A stretch of DNA of 64,000 nt. Source: Bin34 sp965219935 (lineage in GTDB: Bacteria > Chloroflexota > Anaerolineae > Caldilineales > Caldilineaceae). The stretch is from positions 3,720,001 through 3,784,000 of the forward strand of contig CBDCOU010000003.1 in the NCBI GenBank assembly GCA_965219935.1, read 5' to 3'. A program made the translations under genes and the position numbers. Every line of letters starts with the position of its first letter. Within the stretch, counting starts at the first letter, position 1. The notes beneath the pieces were generated by a model that was not told the origin of the DNA, made no database searches, and saw only the letters and a list, made by a program, of their open reading frames with translations. Below, piece by piece: positions 9,258 to 17,151 of this stretch.

Positions 9258-11168
9258 ATGAATAACTCGCGCCTATATGCCATAGTGGCGCTCGCAATTG
9301 CTGTTCTGATCACCGGATCTAGTTTTTTCCTGGTCTCCAGCCGGGCAGGTGGTGCCTTGGCACCGAACAGTCCCATCCTGACGGCACTCGATATGGGTGC
9401 TGTCTCCCTGGACTGGGATGATGTTCCCGACGCGGCTGAATATGAATTGCAGTACCGGGATACAGAATGGAAGCCATTGCCGCACAAGGATGTGCAGGTC
9501 ACGATTGAGGGCTCCAGCGCCGTCGTCCACGGTTTGCCCGGTGGTTCCGAGTATGCCTTTGCGGTGCGCATGCGTACCGCAAACGGCAACTGGTCGGCCT
9601 GGTCGGAACCGCTGTACGATGTGGCCTGGCCGGCAGCATCACCGCCTATCCGTCCGACCCATCTCAGGGTGACGAAGCGGGAGTTGGGATCCGTGACCCT
9701 GGACTGGCAAGGTGCAGCCCCGATCGATTCCTATCAGATTTCCTACTGGCATGTGTCCGAAGAAGGGGATGCATGGGTCATCCTGCCCGCGGACGACATT
9801 CAGGTGTTGATGGATTGGGCGGATGGATCGAGGGCAATTGTGAGTCAATTGCCGGAGGGTCCCAAGCGCATCCACAACTTTGCCGTACGGGCCTTCACCG
9901 GCGCTGGGTTTTCCGCTTGGTCAGAGGTGGTTCGGGCCCCGGACTATCTGACAGCACCCGAGGAGCTTATCGGCTGGTACCGGGATCCCGGATTGGTCAG
10001 GCTGGATTGGCTTGACGTGGCGGGCGCCGCCACGTATCAGGTACTGTATTGGCATGAGACTCCAGCGGCTGCCCAATGGTCGGTCCTGCCCGTGGAGGGA
10101 GCCCAGCTATCCATTGACGGCTCAGGGGCCAGGGTGGATTTGTCTCCGCTCAGTTCCGACGGGAAGCTGAATTTCGCGGTACGGGCGATCAATAGTTTAA
10201 GTACTTCCCCCTGGTCGAAAGTGGTGGAAGTCGCCCTCGAGTTGGGAGTGCCTCAGGGACTCTGGGGACTGCGGAAACCGGATGGTGCCGTCTGGCTGGA
10301 CTGGAATGACGTGTCTTCGGCACAGACCTACGATGTGCGCTTCTGGTACGAGCGTGCAGGCGATCCGCAGTGGGTGATACTGCCTGTAACCGAAATTCCG
10401 GTTGCGGTGGAAGGTTCCGGGGCCATACTGGAACAGTTGCCGGACTACGCCTCCTTTTACTTCCAGGTGCGGGCGGTCGATGGCGGTGGCGAACCCTCTG
10501 ACTGGTCCGAAGTATTTGAGATGTCAAGTCCAGGGGGCACGGATTTCCTGTCTCCCTTTGAGACTCCCATTGCCGCCACCCCTGTAGCCATACCGACACT
10601 GATTCCCACCGCAACGGCCACCCCAACGACCACCGCAACGCCCACGGTGACCCCGTCACCGACGGCGACGTTGGGACCGACAGCCACGCCCACGCCTACG
10701 CGTGCCAGACGGCGCGGCAACTCGGGCCAAACATCTGCTGCTCCGACCCCCACCCCCACCAGGCTGCCTGAGGCCAATGGCCAGGATTGCAGCAGTGGCC
10801 CCGACACCGCCTGCCGGCTCACCATGGGCTCAACAATCAGGGGGCAAGTCAGCGAAGGGGATCGTCTTGACGCCATTGAAATTCCGGCCGCGGTAGACAC
10901 CACCAGTATTCTTGAGTTCAAACTGACATCGACCACGACATCGTTCGTAAGAATTAGAGTTACCCCGGAAGACAATGTGGATGTTGACACTGTGGCTGCT
11001 TCTGAAGAAGAAGGCTATGCCTATGATCCGGGTGTCAGTGATGGGACCCACAATTACATCACCCTGGAATTGAGTTTCACTGACGAAACCGATGACACCA
11101 CGCTTGTTAAAATTAGTCAATTCACTGGAACTGCGGCCTACACTCTTACGTTGAAAGAAAAAGAATAG
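9258..11168 (+). CDS. Membrane-anchored fibronectin-III-like repeat protein
   Basis: A 636-residue surface protein. The ATG at 9258 is chosen because it begins directly with MNNSRLY and a 20-residue hydrophobic anchor or signal segment (AIVALAIAVLITG). Four Fn3-like repeats of about 95 residues follow, each with a V.LDW.D / Y.V.YW / FAVRA / WSE pattern. Next come a Thr/Pro linker of about 60 residues (TATATPTTTATPTVTPSP), a short basic patch RARRRG and a C-terminal beta domain starting near CRLTMGSTIRGQ. That domain resembles pre-peptidase C-terminal (PPC) domains. The protein is probably extracellular and adhesive or carbohydrate-associated. The gene is monocistronic, with its own upstream AT-rich promoter region and a strong terminator at its stop codon. 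Confidence 0.8.
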   Translation: MNNSRLYAIVALAIAVLITGSSFFLVSSRAGGALAPNSPILTALDMGAVSLDWDDVPDAAEYELQYRDTEWKPLPHKDVQVTIEGSSAVVHGLPGGSEYAFAVRMRTANGNWSAWSEPLYDVAWPAASPPIRPTHLRVTKRELGSVTLDWQGAAPIDSYQISYWHVSEEGDAWVILPADDIQVLMDWADGSRAIVSQLPEGPKRIHNFAVRAFTGAGFSAWSEVVRAPDYLTAPEELIGWYRDPGLVRLDWLDVAGAATYQVLYWHETPAAAQWSVLPVEGAQLSIDGSGARVDLSPLSSDGKLNFAVRAINSLSTSPWSKVVEVALELGVPQGLWGLRKPDGAVWLDWNDVSSAQTYDVRFWYERAGDPQWVILPVTEIPVAVEGSGAILEQLPDYASFYFQVRAVDGGGEPSDWSEVFEMSSPGGTDFLSPFETPIAATPVAIPTLIPTATATPTTTATPTVTPSPTATLGPTATPTPTRARRRGNSGQTSAAPTPTPTRLPEANGQDCSSGPDTACRLTMGSTIRGQVSEGDRLDAIEIPAAVDTTSILEFKLTSTTTSFVRIRVTPEDNVDVDTVAASEEEGYAYDPGVSDGTHNYITLELSFTDETDDTTLVKISQFTGTAAYTLTLKEKE

Positions 11169-11196
11169 ACGGAACAGATAGTTCCGTCTATTCTTT
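11160..11196 (+). terminator. Strong intrinsic terminator overlapping the stop codon
   Basis: A perfect 16-bp stem (11160-11175 with 11181-11196) with a five-base loop AGATA. It contains the TAG stop codon of the preceding gene and ends in TTCTTT. It is an A-rich/T-rich stem that can also work for the convergent PhyH gene on the minus strand. Confidence 0.85.
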
Positions 11197-11217
11197 GTGA
11201 ACCTGGGTTTGGCAGAG

Positions 11218-12039
11218 TCAGTTGACCCCTGTGGCCTCTGTGGCGGGACCGCCGATGGGCAGCAACTCCATGCCTTCCTCGCGGATGCGATATCCCTGGA
11301 CCATCAGGCTGGGGCGTCCAACGCTTTGGCCGAACAACTGCTTGTTCTGTGGATCGCGATAGCCGACGCGCACCAGGCGACGCGGCTCTTTGGTCTGGTT
11401 GATGTAGGAGCCGTGGACCGTGTTGATGCAGAACAGAACCACGTCGCCGGCCTGGGCCGGTACCGGCACCGTGTCCTCGAGACTGTATTCGTCGGTGGGC
11501 AGGTGCGGGGTGCAGGGCGTTCCGTCCTCCAGTTCCGTGATGTGCTCCCGGAATCCCTGTTTGTGGGAACCCTCCAGAAATCGGATTTCGCCGTTCTCGT
11601 GGCAGGTGTCGTCCAGATGGACCAGGGTGTCGATGAAGCGTCCGTTCTCGTGCCGGTAGAACGGGTTGTCCTGGTGCATCGGGAAAGGATGGCCGGTCTG
11701 CGGCGGTTTGATGTGCAGCGTGGAATGGTGAAGCTCCACATTGGGGCCGATCAGGTCGGCGATGGCCTCCGTCAGCCGGTTGTTGGTGACGGCCCGCATC
11801 CAGGCATCCGAATAGAAGTGGAGGTCGTGCATGGCCGTCAGCTTGGACTTTTTTTCGGTCTCAGGGTCCATATAGGCATTGCGCCACGCCCCGCTCCAGC
11901 CTGGGCTGGTGAAGGCCCAGTCTTCGACCAGGCGGTCCATCTCGTCCGACAACTCGGCCGTCTCTGCCGGCGTGAACACCTCGGGAATCCGAAGATACCC
12001 GTTTTCATGGTAGAACTCGATCTGTTTGGGTGTAAGCAT
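11218..12039 (-). CDS. Phytanoyl-CoA dioxygenase (PhyH) family protein
   Basis: A 273-residue PhyH-type Fe(II)/2-oxoglutarate oxygenase. The facial triad is seen as HQDN (PFPMHQDNPFY) and the distal His in NTVHGSYINQT, with a nearby Arg pair (EPRRLVRVGYRD). The start is the ATG at 12039 (MLTPKQIEFYHENGYL), which has a good CAGGAGT seven bases upstream. A longer frame is open upstream but is out of character. The substrate is unknown. Sequence similarity to the other PhyH protein of the window is limited to the motifs. It converges with the Fn3 gene at the shared hairpin. Confidence 0.87.
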   Translation of the reverse strand: MLTPKQIEFYHENGYLRIPEVFTPAETAELSDEMDRLVEDWAFTSPGWSGAWRNAYMDPETEKKSKLTAMHDLHFYSDAWMRAVTNNRLTEAIADLIGPNVELHHSTLHIKPPQTGHPFPMHQDNPFYRHENGRFIDTLVHLDDTCHENGEIRFLEGSHKQGFREHITELEDGTPCTPHLPTDEYSLEDTVPVPAQAGDVVLFCINTVHGSYINQTKEPRRLVRVGYRDPQNKQLFGQSVGRPSLMVQGYRIREEGMELLPIGGPATEATGVN

Positions 12040-12428
12040 GTTGGGACTCCTGATGGGGGAGACTGTTCGATTGCTTAGGCGAACCGCGATCGTAGCATAG
12101 CGAGTTGGTGCAGCATACGCGCACGTTGCCCGGTGTCCGGACTGGTCCCGGACACCGCCAAACTGCGGGACAACAGTTTGGCGCAAAGCGTGGCGGAATG
12201 TAGTTCCATCCATCCCTTGGCTCTCCCGCTCGGGTGGTCGCTGGGCCGTTGACTGCGGATACAACGGTTGCTGTTTGTCCGTGGGATACAGGGGGAGGGG
12301 CTGCCACTCGTCCGTCAGCCTCCGTTCTTTCTTGGGGTATCCGGAGACTTCTGTCCACCGGAGGACATGGACTGTTTGTTGTCAGATTTTATAGTATATT
12401 TCTGACATCTGACAGAGGAGCCTTCATC
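12040..12428. other. Divergent intergenic region
   Basis: The region lies between the PhyH gene and the AbiE operon and should contain both promoters. Only the dyad at 12380-12407 is recognisable. The first 300 bases show no gene. Confidence 0.45.
12380..12407 (+). promoter_or_regulatory. Putative AbiEi operator/promoter (TGTCAGA-N14-TCTGACA)
   Basis: A perfect 7-bp inverted repeat TGTCAGA / TCTGACA separated by 14 AT-rich bases that include TATAGTAT, a likely -10 element. A third half-site TGACAG follows at 12410-12415, and the start codon of the antitoxin is 21 bases beyond the dyad. AbiEi-type antitoxins are known to autorepress their operons through repeats of this kind. A related dyad precedes the second AbiE operon at 59398-59426. 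Confidence 0.6.
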
Positions 12429-13037
12429 ATGACAGGCCTGCCAAGCCGCATTCTCCAACTTGCCGACGAGTCGGCGGAGGGAACTCCGCTGTGCGCAAAC
12501 GCGCTGTTGCATCTGGGCACCAGGGCAGCCGTGGACCAGGCACTGTCGCGGCTCGCCCGGCGCGACGAACTCATGCGGATATGCCAGGGGGTCTATGTTC
12601 GACCCGTCCAGACCCGATTCGGTCCTTGCCCACCCTCCATACCAAAGGTGCTCTCATCGCTGTCCACCCTTTGGGGTGAGACGATAGTGGACGCTGGTGG
12701 TAGGGAGGCGAACGCACTCGAGCTAACCAATCAGGTTCCGGTACGGCTGGTTTGTTTGACCTCTGGTCCCAATCGCAAACTGAAGTTCGGCAGACAGATG
12801 GTGGAACTGCGCCATGCTCCCGGCTGGCAACTGACAGCTCCACACCAACCTGCGGGCGCGGTGGTTCGCGCCTTGGCCTGGCTGGGTCCAGGCGAAGTTG
12901 AGAAAGGATTGGAGCAGGTTGGGCGAAGGCTGCCACCTGAAGACTTGCGGGAACTGGCAAAGCTGCGCGCCGTGATGCCTTCGTGGATGGCCCAATCCGT
13001 GAGTGTGTTGGTTGCCGATGGCCAACACGTTCTTTGA
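12429..13037 (+). CDS. AbiEi-type antitoxin (type IV TA)
   Basis: A 202-residue protein of the DUF6088/AbiEi kind. The N-terminal winged helix (LHLGTRAAVDQALSRLARR then ICQGVYVRP) is nearly diagnostic for these antitoxins, and the C-terminal part includes NQVPVRLVCLTSG and ALAWLG. Such antitoxins repress their operon and counteract the AbiEii nucleotidyltransferase without binding it. The start is the ATG at 12429, next to a GAGGAG about ten bases upstream. It overlaps the toxin gene by 20 bases. It is a clear homolog of the protein at 58736-59359 (AAVDQALSRL is shared identically). Confidence 0.87.
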   Translation: MTGLPSRILQLADESAEGTPLCANALLHLGTRAAVDQALSRLARRDELMRICQGVYVRPVQTRFGPCPPSIPKVLSSLSTLWGETIVDAGGREANALELTNQVPVRLVCLTSGPNRKLKFGRQMVELRHAPGWQLTAPHQPAGAVVRALAWLGPGEVEKGLEQVGRRLPPEDLRELAKLRAVMPSWMAQSVSVLVADGQHVL

Positions 13038-14040
13038 GGAGCTTTCCTCCGAGGATCGTCGTCTGGCCCTGAGGACGATCGCCAGTCTGACCGGACGACA
13101 GGAACACCACCTCGAAAAGGACGTATGGGTGGTGTATACGCTACGCGCGCTTTGGGAGAGTTCGGTCGGTGCAAATTTGACGTTCAAGGGAGGTACTTCG
13201 CTCTCCAAGGTGTATCGTGCCATTCGTCGATTTTCCGAAGACCTTGATGTCACCTATGACATTCGGTCCTTTGCGCCCGACCTTGTGATCGGGAGCGGAG
13301 ACGAGGCATTGCCGCCCAACCGTAGCCAAGAGAGGAAATGGACGCGGGAAATCAGACAAAGGTTGGCGGATTGGACAGAAACCTGGGCCTTGCCCCAACT
13401 GACGGTCAAACTGTCCGAGGTGGACTCATTGGTACGGTTGCATGCTGAGGGAGACAGATTGAAAGTTCGCTATGATCCGTTGTTCAGCGGGTATGGCTTT
13501 GTGGCACCCGAGGTAACCGTGGAGTTCGGGGCACGGTCCACAGGTGAACCTCGTACAGAACACACGGTCACTTGCGATGCGGCACTCTATCTGCCCGAGT
13601 TAGCTTTTCCTGTGGCCCGGCCCGTGGTCATGGCGGCAGAGCGTACATTCTGGGAGAAGGCCACGGCAGTGCATGTCTTCTGTCGCCAGCAACGTATCCG
13701 CGGGGAGCGGCTGTCAAGGCACTGGCACGATTTGGTCCGTTTGGACGACGCGGACATTGCCCAAAAGGCTATTGCCGACCAAGAACTGGCTGGTTCGGTA
13801 GCACGGCACAAGTCCATGTTTTTTCGTGAGAAGGACGCTGCCGGCAATTGGATTGACTATGGGGCCGCGGTCTCAGGTGATCTGCAGCTCGTGCCGGAAG
13901 GGGCGTTTGGCAGGGAACTGGCCGAAGACTATGGGCGGATGCTGACGGACGGAATGCTCCTTGACGTTGGTGAGTCCTTCGAGGATCTAATGTGCAGGTG
14001 TGGTGAGCTTCAGGCAAGGGCCAACCGGTTGGCACAGTAG
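13018..14040 (+). CDS. AbiEii-type nucleotidyltransferase toxin
   Basis: A 340-residue protein of the nucleotidyltransferase AbiEii/AbiGii family. The catalytic signature GGTSLSK is at residues 58-64, followed by SEDLD at 73-77, which supplies the two metal-binding Asp residues. The later basic/aromatic AERTFWEKA motif is also family-typical. Toxins of this group transfer nucleotides to tRNA or other targets and act in phage exclusion. The start is the ATG at 13018 inside the end of the antitoxin gene. The operon order (antitoxin then toxin, overlapping) is canonical. Confidence 0.88.
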   Translation: MANTFFEELSSEDRRLALRTIASLTGRQEHHLEKDVWVVYTLRALWESSVGANLTFKGGTSLSKVYRAIRRFSEDLDVTYDIRSFAPDLVIGSGDEALPPNRSQERKWTREIRQRLADWTETWALPQLTVKLSEVDSLVRLHAEGDRLKVRYDPLFSGYGFVAPEVTVEFGARSTGEPRTEHTVTCDAALYLPELAFPVARPVVMAAERTFWEKATAVHVFCRQQRIRGERLSRHWHDLVRLDDADIAQKAIADQELAGSVARHKSMFFREKDAAGNWIDYGAAVSGDLQLVPEGAFGRELAEDYGRMLTDGMLLDVGESFEDLMCRCGELQARANRLAQ

Positions 14041-14210
14041 GCTGATTGGCCGGCTCGCACAGACGTTCCCACCGCACCGACACGGCCCCAACGATCCAAC
14101 GACCGGCCCTTTTCAACATCCGTTGATTCAACCGGGCCAACCGGCCGCAAGGTACTGTGCGGGTTGGGGTGCGTGGTTGCCCCGACTGCGCCACCGCAAC
14201 CGCGGACGGC

Positions 14211-15095
14211 TCACTCGACAACCGGCAGGTCCTCGATGTTCCAGTCGACCGTCACATAGGGCGCGTACACCCAGGCGCTGGTTTCCGGTATCGCCAGGCC
14301 AAGTTCCAGCAGATAGATCTGCAGCCAGGAACCGTCCGCGTTGCGCCCGGTGACGAACACCTCTGTGCCCAATCCCAGGTTGCCCAGCACCCGGCCCGTC
14401 TCCACGCTGGGCTCGGAGCGGATGCGCAGGCCGTCGGCGGCAATCACGCCCATGCCCGGATTTTCGGACTCGGACGTGTCGAACCCGCGGTTGGCTGCGG
14501 TGTCCAGCAGGTTGAGGCTGCGCTCTGGGACCTCCGTGGCCACGAGCAGGGTTCCATCGCCATACAGGGTCAGGGAGTCGGCGTTGACCCAACCCTTGGA
14601 ACCATCCTCGGTGTAGACCGCGATCCATTGGCCGTCCGGCGACTGGGCCACGGCCGACAGGGTCTGGTTGGCCGGAATGGTGACGATTAGGGTGCCACCG
14701 GGCGATTCGCGCAGCTGCACATCCTGCTGGGGCAGGGCCAGCAAATCGAGGAAGGCGCTGGGCGCACGGGATTCGCGGGCCTCGGGTACGGGCGTGGATA
14801 CGGCCGCATCCATCGGCTCCGCCGGCGGGGTCGGTGTCAGGGTCGGGCCGGGAAGGATCGGCGTGAACGTGGGAAAGACTATGGTGGGCTGATCGGGGAT
14901 CACGGAGTCCGCCGGGATGGCGGTGGGTTCCGCCTGGGGACCACCCCCGCCGCAGCCGGCCAGCACCAGCGACAGGATGGCTGCCAGCAGGGCTTGTCGC
15001 AGCCCAAAGCCTGTTGCATCCCATGCCGGCGGTGTCGGTTTGGCGCGGAGCAGACCGGGAATGCGATCGGCCAAGGCCGGAACGGGTCGAAACAT
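14211..15095 (-). CDS. SH3b-domain lipoprotein
   Basis: A 294-residue lipoprotein. A basic/hydrophobic segment ends in the lipobox LVLAGC, preceded by about 30 residues before the hydrophobic core, so an internal start is possible. A Pro/Thr-rich spacer (PTFTPILPGPTLTPTPP) follows, then two bacterial SH3-like domains: one around VQLRESPGGTLIVTIPANQ, and one around GLRIRSEPSVETGRVLGNL. SH3b repeats usually bind peptidoglycan or peptides outside the membrane. The gene starts eight bases after the stop of the ABC permease and is the last gene of the efflux operon, so it may be an accessory part of that exporter. Confidence 0.8.
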   Translation of the reverse strand: MFRPVPALADRIPGLLRAKPTPPAWDATGFGLRQALLAAILSLVLAGCGGGGPQAEPTAIPADSVIPDQPTIVFPTFTPILPGPTLTPTPPAEPMDAAVSTPVPEARESRAPSAFLDLLALPQQDVQLRESPGGTLIVTIPANQTLSAVAQSPDGQWIAVYTEDGSKGWVNADSLTLYGDGTLLVATEVPERSLNLLDTAANRGFDTSESENPGMGVIAADGLRIRSEPSVETGRVLGNLGLGTEVFVTGRNADGSWLQIYLLELGLAIPETSAWVYAPYVTVDWNIEDLPVVE

Positions 15096-15103
15096 GCGGG
15101 AAC

Positions 15104-16330
15104 CTACTCGTGGCGCAGGGCCTGAATCGGATTGAGGCGGCTGGCGCGCCAGGCCGGATAAATCCCGAAGGCCCCACCTACGGCCGCACAGAAGCCAACG
15201 CCCAGCAGAATGGCGTCAACGCCCAGCCCGACGTCCAGGCCCGCCAGGCTGTTGTTGACCACCGTGATGCCCAGTCCGGCCAGGCCAACGCCAATCAGGC
15301 CTCCCACTACCGCCAGGACCAACGCCTCCACGATGAACTGGGTCAGGATCGTGCCGCGGCGGGCCCCGACGGCCTTGCGCAAGCCAATCTCGCGGGTCCG
15401 TTCCGTCACACTCACGAGCATGATGTTCATGATGCCGATGCCGCCCACCAGGAGGCTGATGGCCGAGACCAGGCCCAGAAAGATGGTCAAGGCCGCCGTG
15501 ATGCCCCCGAAAACGCTCAGGATGTCCTGCTGGTTGATGACGGTGAAGTCGTCGTCTTCGTTGAAGGTGATGCGGTGCCGGTCCCGCAACAGTTCCTCGA
15601 TTTGCACCTGGGCCCGACCCAACATGTCCGCGTCGTGCATGTGCACGATGATGGTTCCTGTCAGGTACTCGCCGCTGACGGTTTTGCGGCGGGCAATGCG
15701 GTCCTGCATCGTGGTGAAGGGCAGATACACCGTGTCGTTGAAGTCGCCGAAGATGCCGCCGCTGATCTCCTTCATGATCCCGATGACTTCAAAGCTGCGG
15801 TTGTCGACCTTGATGTAGGAGCCGATCGGGTATTCATCCGGCTCGAACAAATTCTGCGCGGTGCCGGTGCCGATGATCGCCACCCGCGCCCGTTCGTCAA
15901 TGTCGCGGTCGGTAATGAAATTGCCTTCGGTCACAAACCAGTTGGCTGTGATCTGGTGTTGGGGCCAGATCCCCAATACCTCCACTTCCAGGCTTTCCCC
16001 GCCTCGGGTCGCGATGCGGCTGGCCCGGTTCTCGGTGGCCACCGCCTTGACACCGTCGACGTTGAACGGGTTCTCGATGGCGCGGGCGTCGGCCAGCGTC
16101 AGGTCGCCGACGCCTGCTCCTTCGTCCTCAAGGGCTCCCGGCACGACCCACAGGTTGTTGGTGCCGGCCACCTGGAAGACGTTGACCACATAGTTCTCCA
16201 CACCCTCGCCGACCGACACCAGCACCACCACGGCGAACACGCCGATGATGATGCCCAACATCGTCAGGAAGCTGCGGATCCGGTTGGCTGCCAGCGCGCG
16301 CAGCGCGATCAGAACGGAGGTCAGTGCCAT
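15104..16330 (-). CDS. MacB-type ABC transporter permease (FtsX family)
   Basis: A 408-residue permease. The first membrane helix near the N-terminus (FLTMLGIIIGVFAVVVLVSVGEG) is followed by a periplasmic/MacB_PCD domain of about 230 residues. Three C-terminal helices carry the conserved IGIMNIMLVSVTERTREIGLRKA block, which is diagnostic of MacB/LolC permeases. It works with the ATPase encoded 12 bases upstream and the adaptor protein before that, moving lipids, peptides or drugs out of the cell by a mechanotransmission mechanism. Confidence 0.92.
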   Translation of the reverse strand: MALTSVLIALRALAANRIRSFLTMLGIIIGVFAVVVLVSVGEGVENYVVNVFQVAGTNNLWVVPGALEDEGAGVGDLTLADARAIENPFNVDGVKAVATENRASRIATRGGESLEVEVLGIWPQHQITANWFVTEGNFITDRDIDERARVAIIGTGTAQNLFEPDEYPIGSYIKVDNRSFEVIGIMKEISGGIFGDFNDTVYLPFTTMQDRIARRKTVSGEYLTGTIIVHMHDADMLGRAQVQIEELLRDRHRITFNEDDDFTVINQQDILSVFGGITAALTIFLGLVSAISLLVGGIGIMNIMLVSVTERTREIGLRKAVGARRGTILTQFIVEALVLAVVGGLIGVGLAGLGITVVNNSLAGLDVGLGVDAILLGVGFCAAVGGAFGIYPAWRASRLNPIQALRHE

Positions 16331-16342
16331 GGCCGGCTCGGG

Positions 16343-17149
16343 CTAGGCCGCCGGTATCGCCTCGGGAACGGCATCGGCTACATTCGGCACCGGCGCCGCA
16401 ACCCGGTTCGCCATGGCCTTGTAGCCCGGAGAGTTGGTGATGTCCTCGACCAGACCGTCGCGCAGGTGAATGGTGCGGCGCGTGTACTCCGAGGTCTCCG
16501 GATCATGGGTTACCAGCACCAGGGTGATGCGTTCCACCTCGTTCAGTTCCGCGAACAGGTTCATGATGTCCGTGCTGGTTTCGGTGTCCAGGTTGCCGGT
16601 GGGCTCGTCCGCGAGGATCATGGCCGGATCGTTGACCAGGGCCCGGGCAATGGCGACCCGCTGCTGCTGCCCGCCGGACAGTTCGTTGGGTTTGTGGTCC
16701 ATGCGGTCCGCCAGGTCCACCAGCTCCAGGGCGTGGCGCGCCTTCTCCCGGCGCTGCCGACGGGAGACGCCGTTGTAAATCAGGGGCAGTTCCACGTTGG
16801 CCAGGGCCGTGGTCCTGGCCAGCAGGTTGAAGCTCTGGAACACGAAGCCGATCTTCTGGCTGCGCACCCGGGCCAGCCGCCGCTCGCTCATCTTGGCCAC
16901 ATCGTCGCCGTCCAGCAGGTAGCTGCCTGCGGTCGGCGTGTCGAGGCAGCCCAAAATGTTCATCAGTGTGGACTTGCCGCTGCCGCTGGGGCCCATGATG
17001 GAGACGAAGTTGCCGGGAAAGATCTGCAAATCGACGCCGCGTAGGGCCGCGACGGTGATGTCCCCCAGCTTGAATTCCTTGGTGATGCCCTCAATCGAGA
17101 TGATGGGATTCAGCTCATCCCGCCGTCCGTTGGGTGCGCCGTCGCTCAT
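16343..17149 (-). CDS. MacB/LolD-type ABC transporter ATPase
   Basis: A 268-residue ATPase. Walker A is GPSGSGKST, followed by the Q-loop FVFQSFNLL, signature LSGGQQQRVAIARAL, Walker B MILADEPTGNLD and the H-loop LVTHDP, all intact. The sequence belongs to the LolD/MacB-like group that pairs with FtsX-type permeases. The C-terminal tail of about 35 residues is Pro/Ala-rich and not part of the fold. It lies two bases after the adaptor gene and 12 before the permease, in one operon. Confidence 0.94.
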   Translation of the reverse strand: MSDGAPNGRRDELNPIISIEGITKEFKLGDITVAALRGVDLQIFPGNFVSIMGPSGSGKSTLMNILGCLDTPTAGSYLLDGDDVAKMSERRLARVRSQKIGFVFQSFNLLARTTALANVELPLIYNGVSRRQRREKARHALELVDLADRMDHKPNELSGGQQQRVAIARALVNDPAMILADEPTGNLDTETSTDIMNLFAELNEVERITLVLVTHDPETSEYTRRTIHLRDGLVEDITNSPGYKAMANRVAAPVPNVADAVPEAIPAA

Positions 17150-17151
17150 CG

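Noticed and set aside
12380..12407. LexA box
   Set aside because: TGTCAGA...TCTGACA does not match known LexA consensus types, and the neighbouring gene is an autoregulating antitoxin.
15014..17044. 676-codon plus-strand frame opposite the ABC permease and ATPase
   Set aside because: It runs antisense over two proteins with complete motifs; its own composition (Gln/His/Asp-rich repeats) is typical of an antisense shadow.
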